The translations under genes were made by a program, and so were the position numbers. The notes under the pieces were generated by a model. That model saw only the letters and a program-made list of their open reading frames with translations. It was not told where the DNA came from and made no database searches. Shown in pieces: positions 8,462 through 16,024 of a DNA stretch of 22,380 nt (its first letter is position 1; each line of letters opens with the position of its first letter). This stretch comes from Bacteroidales bacterium GP2 (GTDB taxonomy: Bacteria > Bacteroidota > Bacteroidia > Bacteroidales > Muribaculaceae). The stretch is from positions 7,813 to 30,192 of the forward strand of contig DAAJ01000105.1 in the NCBI GenBank assembly GCA_001701115.1, written 5' to 3'.

Positions 8462-9507
8462 TTAATTTCGTACTTATATACACATTCTTCTGCATCTATC
8501 CCGTAAAGAGTAGAGGTATCGTCATCAAAAGCTATGCTGCGAAGTTTCTCCGGAACGACAAATATTCTCTTAACTTTGCCATCATAGCCAATCACATGGA
8601 TTGTCGTACTATTATTTTCATCACCAAGCTCATCATCTGCTTTGCCATAATAGATAGCGTATACTGCATCATTTCCACATGATATGTCGCCATACGCATA
8701 ATACTTTGATTCGCGGGTAGCGGATTCATAGCAATCATCATATTTCCCCAGATTGCCGATTGACACCGCAGAACGTTTCATTTCAGGCAAATTAATAATA
8801 TTCAACTGATTGAAATATGCCATGCCAATAGCTATATGACGTCCGTCCGGAGAAACGTCGCTATTTCCATAATAAGCATAAAAATCGGTTGTAGGATATA
8901 TGTACATTTGTTCGGCATGCAGCGTATCCAGAGCGTTTGACACATTACGGCTACAGAGCTTATAAGCATCATTATCCATGACCTCATAAACCAGCATATC
9001 ATTTGCGATAATGGCATTTATAGCCCCGAATTCTGTATCTATAACGGAATCTACCAAGGTGTGCCCGGCTTGGCGGCTCCGGCTCACATTCAGACGCTTG
9101 ATTTTAGTATTGCTCACATCGTTAATCCATATGCACGTATCGCCGGTATCAGACAGATATGCACGAATCAAATTTGCATTCAGAAAATCATTCGGTCCTT
9201 GCCCTTTAGTACAAAACGCTCCGATAGAATCTCCTCCGGTAGAATATAATTTCAACATTGTCTCATCCTGATGAGTCGATACCGCGAGAAGCCCGTTTCC
9301 AACTGTCATCCAATTTGCGCCCATCACTTCATCAATCACCACGCTTCCGGTTACTGTATCCGGAACAAATGCTTCTGCCGGATATACATGGATGTTTTCT
9401 GTGAAGTATATCTCGTTAGGAACTTCTGTTTGCTCGGACCTGGAGCATGAGACACACGCCCCTGTAATGATTGCGAGCCCAGCGATACTGAATTTTAATC
9501 TATTCAT
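8458..9507 (-). CDS. BF3164/TolB-like six-bladed beta-propeller lipoprotein within the efflux operon
   Basis: This 349-residue protein begins with a lipoprotein-type signal peptide. Cys18 (ITGAC) is the likely lipidated residue and Cys21 an alternative. The rest is rich in short beta-strands and aromatic or Asp turns, with the GQGPNDF motif (102-108) and SPDGRHIAIG (219-228) of TolB/BF3164-like propellers common in Bacteroidales. Function is unknown; the family is thought to mediate binding rather than catalysis. The gene starts 4 nt after RND permease 1 and overlaps the TolC-like gene by 4 nt, so it is a genuine operon member. It looks more AT-rich than its neighbours, which hints at later insertion. 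It resembles the protein at 14501-15619. Confidence 0.85.
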   Translation of the reverse strand: MNRLKFSIAGLAIITGACVSCSRSEQTEVPNEIYFTENIHVYPAEAFVPDTVTGSVVIDEVMGANWMTVGNGLLAVSTHQDETMLKLYSTGGDSIGAFCTKGQGPNDFLNANLIRAYLSDTGDTCIWINDVSNTKIKRLNVSRSRQAGHTLVDSVIDTEFGAINAIIANDMLVYEVMDNDAYKLCSRNVSNALDTLHAEQMYIYPTTDFYAYYGNSDVSPDGRHIAIGMAYFNQLNIINLPEMKRSAVSIGNLGKYDDCYESATRESKYYAYGDISCGNDAVYAIYYGKADDELGDENNSTTIHVIGYDGKVKRIFVVPEKLRSIAFDDDTSTLYGIDAEECVYKYEIK

Positions 9508-9511
9508 ATAT

Positions 9512-12500
9512 TTAAGAGTTTATTTTGTCATGTTTGCGGTAAATAAGCCAATACACAAGAGGTATCAGGAAAATACTTATCAATGTGCCCACTACCATTG
9601 AGCCAATCATAGCTATTGCCAGAGGGCGCTGAAGTTCCGAACCCATATCGGAGGTGAACAGCATCGGCACCATGGCAAATATTGTGGTAAGCGAGGTCAT
9701 GATAATGGGACGAAGGCGTCGCACCCCTGCGGTGTGAATTGCTTCGAGCAAGGGAGTTCCAGCCTTGCGCAACTCATTTATGGCATCCAGTTTCAGGATA
9801 GAGTCATTGACCACTATACCGCAAGTCACAATTATGCCGATTGCACTCATGAGATTAAGGGTATGACCGCACGCCCATAATGCCAGCAGCGCAAATGCGG
9901 TGTCAAGCGGTATTTCAAGCAGCACTATAAGCGGCTGCATGAAGCTTTCAAACTGCGCACATAGGATAAAATACATCAGTAGCACAGAAATGAGAAGTAT
10001 CACCACCATTTCCTGCATCATTTTGGCATTTGAGAATATACTGCCGGTAAATTCCACTTCCCAGTCGGGATTTTCCTCTACGGTAGTCCGAATCTGCTGT
10101 ATAGTTGCCTGCGGATTGTCAAGCGAATAATAGTCAAGAGGAACATATTCGCCGTTTTTGCCTGCTGAAATGTTTTTCAGGTCCTGGTCGCGCACCACGC
10201 TCACCATGTAACTCAAAGGAATCTCGCTTGTCTTATTGTTTTCATCCGGACGCGTTGTCACAAGAGTATTGGCGAGTATTTCCCTTACCGAGCGAGTATT
10301 TCCGGCAATGCCTATCGGCAGATATTGCTGGTATGAGCGAAGAGTTGACACAGTGTTGCTTTTGAACGCAGTGCGGAGCGCTCTTGCGACAGTGTTGTAG
10401 TCCACCCTATATATAAGGAGTTTCTCGCGGTTGATGACAATGTTTATCCGGTCACGCAATGGTATGCCGGATGATTCAAGCCCGGTTGCATCAACAACAC
10501 CGTTTTCCAACCGCAGGAGCGACCCGATGTCAGTGGCACGACCCTTGTCCGCCGAATATATCCGGGCTTCAAGGTCAGCCTCATTAGAAGCAAAAATCTT
10601 TTCAAATATATTTTCAGGTGGAGAATAAGTCACCATTGATTTCGGATATCTTCCGGCAAGATGCCTGGTTATATCATCTTGCAATGGAGCGATGTCAGAA
10701 GGCTTTGAACCCTTTATGTAAATTTCAGCCTCAGAAGGCGACAATTCACTGCCCGCATCAAGAAGGAAATCCTGCACCCCGATATATGCTGAGTTTTGCA
10801 CAACTGTGGTGTCAAGCGCTGTAAGCAGCTCATTCACCCTGCGGGCATTCTCATCCACATTTATGTTTTCATTCCATTCTACCCTGACAATCATTTCATT
10901 CTGGTCAATCTGCGGCATGCGCTCAACTGGCAGCACATAAAACATCATCACGCATATAGGAATAATGAGGGCGGTGACAGTCAGCCAGAACCATTTATGG
11001 GCAAACACACTGTCGATTATCCTGGTATATGTACGGTCAAGCCACACGTTAATGCGCTCGGCTATACGCTCGTCGGCTGGTTTACGCCCAGAAGATTTCT
11101 TGCGGCGCCGCCTCCGTACCCGATAAACAAGCATATAAATGACCGGCAGGAGCATTATGCCCACAATATAGCTCACCCCTAATCCTGCAGTGATTGAAAA
11201 TGCCTGGTCTGTGAAAATTGCGCCCGCTATGCCGCTCATGAATATCAAGGGCACGAATACAGCCACCGTGGTGAGCGACGAGCTGAGCATAGGGGTAATC
11301 ATCTCCGTCGTACCCAAATCACATGCTCTCATAAGCGTTAGCCCCCTGTGACGGTACTGTGTGATATTTTCGGTGACAATAACCGAGTTGTCTATCATCA
11401 TTCCCACAGCGAGTATCAGACCGGAAAGGGATATTATATTGAGCGACACATGGAAGAGGTAAAAAAGCAAGAATGTGATGATGATAGCGACCACAATGCT
11501 GGAACCGATTATTATCGACGCACGCATGTCACCCATGAACAGAGCCGTTACGGCAAACACCAGTATGAAGCCGAGAATAAGGTTCTGCACAAGGTTGGAA
11601 ATAGTGTAGTCAAGAAGTTCTGTCTGGTTACGGCTTTGAATAAACTCAATTTCAGGATATAACTCTGTGAAATAGTCTGCTGTTTCCTGGAGCGACGCTT
11701 TCATACGGTCCATATTTTCCTCACTCTGCTTGATAATTGCGAGAGTAACCGCACGCTTGCCGTTGCTATAAGAGTAACCGTCCTCAGTTGCCGCAACAAT
11801 GTCCACGTCGCAGAAATCACGCAGCTTCATCAGCCTGTCCCCTTTCTGAAGGAAGATATTTTCCACATCCTCAGTGGTACGGAGCTGATTGGATATATGC
11901 ACATTGTACTCATAATATCCGTCCCGCACAGTCATAGAGCCGGGTTCAACATTGTTTGCGGAAAGTGCCGATTCTATATCCTCAATCGCCACTCCGGCTA
12001 CTTTCATCTTCTTTTCATCAGGCACTATGCGAAGGTACTGACCCGGTATGCCGGTAATATCCGCCATAGCTATCTCCGGCAGCTGCTCGATGCGTCGGCG
12101 CACCACATTTTCAGCAAGATCGCACATTTGCAGGAACTGCGCTTCGTCAGGCTCGGTATACGGGCGGTTGTCGCGCAAGGTCATATTGAGATAAAGCACC
12201 GGAATATCAGTTGCGCTCGCTTTGATTGCCTTGGGGCGTTTGGCATCCTTGGGCAGCATATTCATTGCTGCGTCAATTTTCTCATTGACTTCGATAAATG
12301 CGAGGTCGGTATTCACACCGTAATCAAATTCAAGCTGTATTATAGCCATGCCGTCACGCGTCTCGCTCTTGATTTCATGCAACCCTCCCACCTGCAGAAG
12401 CTGGCGGCGCACAGGAGCGGTAATATTGTTTTCAAGTTCGCGTGCACCTGTATTTTCACCTGAAATCTGTATGGTAATATGCGGTATGGCTATTGCCGGC

Positions 12501-12604
12501 AAAAGCGACACCGGCAAAGTGAAATATGTAACCAGCCCCACAATCACGCATGCCAGAAATGCCATGATGACCGCAATCGGGCGCTTTAGCAAAAAACGAA
12601 CCAT
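9512..12604 (-). CDS. RND efflux permease 1 (AcrB/HAE1-like)
   Basis: This 1030-residue inner-membrane proton-driven exporter has the usual twelve-TM duplicated architecture. TM1 is about residues 9-29, TM2-6 about 340-480, TM7 near 540, and TM8-12 about 855-1025. TM4 contains GMMIDNSVIVTEN, with Asp405 at the AcrB Asp407 position and Asn at the Asp408 position. TM10 reads GIVVNDSILKLD; Asn933 replaces AcrB Lys940, while Asp934 and Lys938 lie nearby. This DN/ND variant is common in Bacteroidota pumps. The gene follows the adaptor lipoprotein by 119 nt and precedes the propeller lipoprotein by 4 nt. The substrate is unknown. Confidence 0.94.
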   Translation of the reverse strand: MVRFLLKRPIAVIMAFLACVIVGLVTYFTLPVSLLPAIAIPHITIQISGENTGARELENNITAPVRRQLLQVGGLHEIKSETRDGMAIIQLEFDYGVNTDLAFIEVNEKIDAAMNMLPKDAKRPKAIKASATDIPVLYLNMTLRDNRPYTEPDEAQFLQMCDLAENVVRRRIEQLPEIAMADITGIPGQYLRIVPDEKKMKVAGVAIEDIESALSANNVEPGSMTVRDGYYEYNVHISNQLRTTEDVENIFLQKGDRLMKLRDFCDVDIVAATEDGYSYSNGKRAVTLAIIKQSEENMDRMKASLQETADYFTELYPEIEFIQSRNQTELLDYTISNLVQNLILGFILVFAVTALFMGDMRASIIIGSSIVVAIIITFLLFYLFHVSLNIISLSGLILAVGMMIDNSVIVTENITQYRHRGLTLMRACDLGTTEMITPMLSSSLTTVAVFVPLIFMSGIAGAIFTDQAFSITAGLGVSYIVGIMLLPVIYMLVYRVRRRRRKKSSGRKPADERIAERINVWLDRTYTRIIDSVFAHKWFWLTVTALIIPICVMMFYVLPVERMPQIDQNEMIVRVEWNENINVDENARRVNELLTALDTTVVQNSAYIGVQDFLLDAGSELSPSEAEIYIKGSKPSDIAPLQDDITRHLAGRYPKSMVTYSPPENIFEKIFASNEADLEARIYSADKGRATDIGSLLRLENGVVDATGLESSGIPLRDRINIVINREKLLIYRVDYNTVARALRTAFKSNTVSTLRSYQQYLPIGIAGNTRSVREILANTLVTTRPDENNKTSEIPLSYMVSVVRDQDLKNISAGKNGEYVPLDYYSLDNPQATIQQIRTTVEENPDWEVEFTGSIFSNAKMMQEMVVILLISVLLMYFILCAQFESFMQPLIVLLEIPLDTAFALLALWACGHTLNLMSAIGIIVTCGIVVNDSILKLDAINELRKAGTPLLEAIHTAGVRRLRPIIMTSLTTIFAMVPMLFTSDMGSELQRPLAIAMIGSMVVGTLISIFLIPLVYWLIYRKHDKINS

Positions 12605-12723
12605 TGAAGTTATAATTTATGAATTTATAAGTGATTATAATGAGGCGATATTGCTCTTATGAGACCCACCCGGCTATAGTTCTCCGGTGTAAAATCTACC
12701 AACGCCGCAATCACCGAAGCATA

Positions 12724-13812
12724 TCATTTATCACCCGATATCACTCTTACGGGGGCTTCGTGAGCAAGGTTGACATTGCCGTCATAAATAACCTCCATGC
12801 CTTCCTTGAGACCGTCATCCACCACCACCTCGTTCATGTTTTCAAGACCTGTGTGGACATAGTTCCACATAGCTTTGCCGTTCTCGTGGGTAAACACCAC
12901 CTGCTTGCCGGTGCGCAGAACAACTGCGGTTTTAGGAACAACAAAACTCTTGTCCAGGGCGCGTTTCACGCTTATTTTAACATTCATGCCGTCAAAAAGA
13001 CCGTTTGCACCGCTTACTGCCGCCCGTACCCTAACCAAACCGTCCTTATCAACAACCGGATTTATCTCTGTTACCCGCCCGGTGTGGGTGTCATTGGAAG
13101 CAAACGCCGACACACTCACCTCATCACCCGGTTTAATTATCGCGAGTTCGCTCTCAAGAACACTGAACTCAACATCCATCTGCCCGGAAGATACTATGCG
13201 GCAGAAAGGCTCAGAACCGTCCGGGCGGTTATGCACCTTCTGGAACAGGTTTGCAACTACTCCGTCAAAAGGAGCTGTGAGAGTCGACGCCTCTATGTCA
13301 CGCTGGGTGGATGCAAGCACGGTTTCAGCATGGTCAAGACCACTGCGGAGACGCGCGAGCTTCATCACTTCCGCGGGGACATTTTCAAGCTTTTCAGGGT
13401 CGTATCCCTGACCTATCAGCACATCAGCAAGCTCAAGGCGCGCTTTAGCAAGATCGTTATTATTCTGCTTGAGCGTATTTTCAAGTTTGAACCGGTCAAG
13501 CGAAGCTATAGGTTGCCCTTTGCGCACATGGTCACCGTTTTTTACATATATTTTGTCTATCACAGCATCTGAACCGGCAAAACGCAAATCAGCAAAATCA
13601 TGAGCCGACATTTTGCCATTGCTCACAATCTCATGATTGAATACTTTCGGCTCAAGTTTCATTACTTTAACCTCTGCGATTTTAGACGGGAGCACGGTAG
13701 CGATTGAATCACTGTCAGCATCCGGTTTGCCGTTGCTGCTACCGCCACATGCGGCAAAAAGCGCACTTGACGCTATAATCATGGTACTGTTAAGGATTAA
13801 CCGTATTTTCAT
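12724..13812 (-). CDS. RND periplasmic adaptor (HlyD/AcrA-type membrane fusion lipoprotein)
   Basis: This 362-residue adaptor should bridge the inner-membrane pump and the TolC channel. The signal peptide ends in a lipobox (LFAAC, Cys22), so the protein is lipid-anchored. A lipoyl half-motif follows (DAVIDKIYVKNGDHVRKGQPIASLD, about 84-108), then a short alpha-hairpin (about 110-178) and the second lipoyl half (STLTAPFDGVV). The beta-barrel region (VEFSVLESEL to SVKRAL) and a membrane-proximal domain complete the family order. It is the first gene of the operon and has a promoter upstream. The 119-nt gap to permease 1 is the widest in the operon and holds no clear promoter or terminator. Confidence 0.94.
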   Translation of the reverse strand: MKIRLILNSTMIIASSALFAACGGSSNGKPDADSDSIATVLPSKIAEVKVMKLEPKVFNHEIVSNGKMSAHDFADLRFAGSDAVIDKIYVKNGDHVRKGQPIASLDRFKLENTLKQNNNDLAKARLELADVLIGQGYDPEKLENVPAEVMKLARLRSGLDHAETVLASTQRDIEASTLTAPFDGVVANLFQKVHNRPDGSEPFCRIVSSGQMDVEFSVLESELAIIKPGDEVSVSAFASNDTHTGRVTEINPVVDKDGLVRVRAAVSGANGLFDGMNVKISVKRALDKSFVVPKTAVVLRTGKQVVFTHENGKAMWNYVHTGLENMNEVVVDDGLKEGMEVIYDGNVNLAHEAPVRVISGDK

Positions 13813-13840
13813 TTCATTGCAAGTTTATGATATAATGACG

Positions 13841-13870
13841 CAAATTTAGTCAAATTATTAGATATTCAAA
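13841..13870 (-). promoter_or_regulatory. Promoter of the efflux operon
   Basis: On the minus strand TTTG (13870-13867) precedes TAAATTTG (13848-13841) by 18 bp, slightly shorter than the usual 19-21. The start site would be near 13836, leaving a leader of about 24 nt before the adaptor ATG. No operator-like repeat or adjacent regulator gene was seen. Confidence 0.5.
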
Positions 13871-14198
13871 TCATAAAACCATACTAAAACATATTAACAT
13901 AACTATGTTGCGATAGGAATATTTTTCCGGATTCACTTTCCCTCGCAACCGAGCTCATGAATTTCCCCGTCATCCCCATTGCTATAATGTATGGTATCGT
14001 GGCATTGGTTGTGCAAAAGTTGGATTTACTTCTATTTTCTTTTTTATATTGCAGTACCAGCTCATGGTATAAATACAGGAGGGCACTTCGCCATTTTTTT
14101 ATCTATTTTTTAGTTGTACTCCAGCCTAAAGCAAGCATATATGTAGAGTTAGATTTGATTTTTGTGAAAAATATTTTAGGTCTCTTATCTATCTTGAA

Positions 14199-14419
14199 TT
14201 ATCTAATCGACTCATTAACATGTATCTTGGTTTGGTTATAATTGTACACAGGCAAAAATACCTCCTTTATCACCTTCCCTTCCGTAGTGATAATGGAAAC
14301 AATATTCCAGTTACCGCATGTAATAGCAATATTCTTTCATTGGAAGTCAAACTGTTATCAAACAACTCCATGTTCTTTGTAAATTCCGAACCACCATTCC
14401 AATATACATTAGGCAATAA
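14199..14419 (-). pseudogene. Frameshifted relic of a beta-propeller protein
   Basis: On the minus strand one frame reads from 14419 as NVYWNGGSEFTKNMELFDNS and on to LTSNE. At about 14336 the sense continues in another frame as KNIAITCGNWNIVSI, then TTEGKVIKEVFLPVYNYNQT, ending at a TAA (14201-14199). Adding one A to the short A-run at 14335-14337 would join the two parts. The joined SLTSNEKNIAI lines up with SDVSPDGRHIAI in the operon propeller lipoprotein (residues 216-226). There is no start codon or signal peptide, so only an internal fragment of about 70 codons remains. Confidence 0.5.
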
Positions 14420-14446
14420 TCAATAAAACTCAATAACTTGTTATGG

Positions 14447-14474
14447 ACGCGAGTTCGGAATAAGGGACTCGCGT
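14447..14474 (-). terminator. Inverted repeat, possible weak terminator after the 14501-15619 lipoprotein gene
   Basis: ACGCGAGT (14447-14454) and ACTCGCGT (14467-14474) form a perfect 8-bp stem with a 12-nt loop, 26 nt after the minus-strand stop codon. No clean T-run follows on the minus strand, so its role as a terminator is uncertain. Confidence 0.4.
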
Positions 14475-14500
14475 TATTAAATTAAAAAATCATATCCGAA

Positions 14501-15619
14501 CTATAACTTTTTGGGTTTCAATATGAGTATAGCTGGATTATCATCTTCATCCCCAAACTGGCTGGAATCAATTTGAAAGCAGAACATTCCGCTTGCAACA
14601 GGATTCTCGCCCAACGGTGTGACATAATACTCTTTTCCGTCAATTACAAAAGCAAATCCTTGAAATTCCGGCAGTTTTTCACTGGGAACAGAGCAGGAAA
14701 ACAATAGGGAGTTATCCAAGAGAGAATAATACTGCAAAGTGTTCTTGTCATCAAACCGGTAAAAGACATATCCAATATCTTCCGCTCCATGAAAAACATA
14801 ATAAAGGTATTTACTCCTCTCTGCAAAATATTTTTCACTTTCCTCCATCTTGTAGCATGGCGGAGCATATTGCTTGAGATTGAATGCAACTGCCGGGGTT
14901 ATCCTATTATCAAGAGAAACAATATAAAGCGTGTCGGTTGCCCTGAACGCAGCAAGATTGTTAAAATCCTCAAGCAATAAATTGTTCAGTATTGCAGAAC
15001 GCTGCTTATGGGTCTGGATAGAATCGTATAGTTGGAATTTATCATTATAGATATAAATTATTTGGTCATCACCATCCTCCATATACTTTTGTCCGGCATA
15101 GTTCTTACCGGAAGGCGCGAAACTGTTTAAGTCTGCATGGCATGAACCTAAAAATTTGCCATCCACTGTATAATGTACTAATTTTTTACCGTGAAGGTCA
15201 TAACCAATCCAATCACCGTTTTCTTTAGATGGAAAAGCTGAGGACAGCATAATATAGTCTTCCGGTCCCTGCCCTCCATGGTCAAACGATGACAAACTTC
15301 TACCGGTACTTATGTCAAATGTCATCAGCCTGTTATCCTGCTGCACATACACGGTATTCCCGTATATACCCTTCACATCCGGATATGCCAATAAAGTTGA
15401 ATCTGTGAACTCCGGATGCACCAACGCATACAAATCGAAAATATCATTAAGATTACCCCTGTCCTCACAATCAACATTTGAGGCAATATCGAGTGTCGGC
15501 ATATCAGTATATGATCCGGCTGAACAAGAGCATACCGCCAATGAGATAATACCCGTTGCAATAAAATTTGCCCAGTGATGAAAGTATTGCCCAATAGCTT
15601 CTTCCCTTTTTTGAAACAT
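14501..15619 (-). CDS. Six-bladed beta-propeller lipoprotein (BF3164/DUF4934-like)
   Basis: This 372-residue protein has a long n-region (about 18 residues), a hydrophobic core (FIATGIISLAV) and two candidate lipid-attachment Cys residues (30 and 32). The mature part is beta-rich and contains GQGPEDY (116-122), the same motif as in the propeller lipoprotein of the efflux operon (GQGPNDF). This places both in the Bacteroidales TolB-like propeller group. The function is unknown. It is monocistronic, with its own promoter about 90 bp upstream and an inverted repeat after the stop. It looks more AT-rich than typA and the efflux genes. Confidence 0.8.
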   Translation of the reverse strand: MFQKREEAIGQYFHHWANFIATGIISLAVCSCSAGSYTDMPTLDIASNVDCEDRGNLNDIFDLYALVHPEFTDSTLLAYPDVKGIYGNTVYVQQDNRLMTFDISTGRSLSSFDHGGQGPEDYIMLSSAFPSKENGDWIGYDLHGKKLVHYTVDGKFLGSCHADLNSFAPSGKNYAGQKYMEDGDDQIIYIYNDKFQLYDSIQTHKQRSAILNNLLLEDFNNLAAFRATDTLYIVSLDNRITPAVAFNLKQYAPPCYKMEESEKYFAERSKYLYYVFHGAEDIGYVFYRFDDKNTLQYYSLLDNSLLFSCSVPSEKLPEFQGFAFVIDGKEYYVTPLGENPVASGMFCFQIDSSQFGDEDDNPAILILKPKKL

Positions 15620-15706
15620 ATATTTTTAAATTATATTTGATATCATCATACATAAATCAAGAGCAAAATCCCACATAAGCACTCGTTAGGGTTCTACTCT
15701 CACCCG

Positions 15707-15739
15707 CAAAGATAAACACAAATCCATATATTATCCAAA
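15707..15739 (-). promoter_or_regulatory. Promoter of the 14501-15619 lipoprotein gene
   Basis: On the minus strand TTTG (15739-15736) is followed after 21 bp by TATCTTTG (15714-15707), an exact match to the Bacteroidota promoter consensus. The start site near 15700 gives an 80-nt AT-rich leader, longer than those of the other genes here. Confidence 0.65.
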
Positions 15740-15852
15740 TAATATGAATTATTTTTTATCTAACTCGCATTTTACATACAATTGATATACAGATAGTTAT
15801 CTGCACTAAATCAAAAAATACCCCTATCACCACTCGCCAAAAGAGATAAGAC

Positions 15853-15906
15853 GCTGATTTTCATTAACTTACCCCCCCCCATTATTATAACTACCTAAAA
15901 ATCAGC
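15853..15906. repeat. Inverted repeat flanking a C9 homopolymer
   Basis: GCTGATTTT (15853-15861) and AAAATCAGC (15898-15906) are perfect 9-bp inverted copies separated by 36 bp. The spacer contains nine consecutive C residues (15872-15880), which read as G9 on the minus strand, the coding strand of the lipoprotein gene downstream. Confidence 0.7.
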
Positions 15907-15959
15907 ATACTGCATCATTCGTATCTATTATTTTAATATTTTTTATATCCGCAAGATTA

Positions 15960-15995
15960 AAAGCAAAAAGAGTGCCTGAAAAAATCCAGGCACTC
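15960..15995 (-). terminator. Rho-independent terminator of typA
   Basis: On the minus strand a perfect 9-bp stem, GAGTGCCTG and CAGGCACTC, encloses an 8-nt loop and is followed by CTTTTTGCTTTT. It lies about 30 nt after the typA stop codon. Confidence 0.9.
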
Positions 15996-16024
15996 TGCGA
16001 TATAAAAGTGAATCTGATTCAGGA

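Larger units (their letters stand above)
13849..14500. other. AT-rich intergenic region with gene decay
   Basis: About 650 bp separate the adaptor gene from the next lipoprotein gene. The region holds the operon promoter at its left end, a frameshifted propeller-like relic at 14199-14419, and an inverted repeat at 14447-14474. Plus-strand open frames here (for example 13957-14241) are hydrophobic and AT-driven and have no recognisable domain. A minus-strand stretch free of stops (14102-13884, about 73 codons, no ATG near its start) is also unrecognised. It looks like degenerate former coding DNA. Confidence 0.5.
15620..16024. other. Intergenic region between the propeller lipoprotein gene and typA
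   Basis: This AT-rich stretch of 405 bp holds three things: the promoter of the lipoprotein gene (15707-15739), an inverted repeat enclosing nine consecutive C residues (15853-15906), and the typA terminator (15960-15995). No convincing gene is present. The longest ATG frame downstream of the G9 run on the minus strand encodes only 17 residues. Confidence 0.6.

Noticed and set aside
11897..12463. A 188-codon plus-strand open frame opposite RND permease 1
   Set aside because: It lies wholly antisense to a well-supported permease gene, with His/Arg/Cys-rich shadow composition.
12625..12714. A 29-codon GTG-started frame between the adaptor gene and RND permease 1
   Set aside because: It is too short, with no signal or motif and no evident initiation site. 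The gap is better left unannotated.
12631..13572. A 313-codon plus-strand open frame opposite the adaptor gene
   Set aside because: It is antisense to a complete HlyD-type adaptor with all expected domains. No domain or signal is seen in the plus-strand frame.
13884..14102. A minus-strand stretch of about 73 codons without stops, ending just upstream of the efflux operon promoter
   Set aside because: It has no start codon near its beginning, no recognised motif and no sign of conservation. It may be another decayed piece, but this cannot be supported.
13957..14241. A 94-codon plus-strand open frame in the AT-rich gap
   Set aside because: The translation is a run of Leu/Ile/Phe/Tyr typical of AT-rich DNA. 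It has no recognisable domain and is antisense to the propeller relic at its 3' end.
15862..15880. The G9 run (minus strand) read as a very strong Shine-Dalgarno for a 17-residue peptide
   Set aside because: Pure G runs are not Shine-Dalgarno sequences, the genome does not rely on them, and the peptide resembles nothing known.
15853..15906. The inverted repeat around the C9 tract as an invertible promoter switch
   Set aside because: The 36-bp spacer is very short for site-specific inversion, it contains no promoter element, and no invertase gene is nearby.
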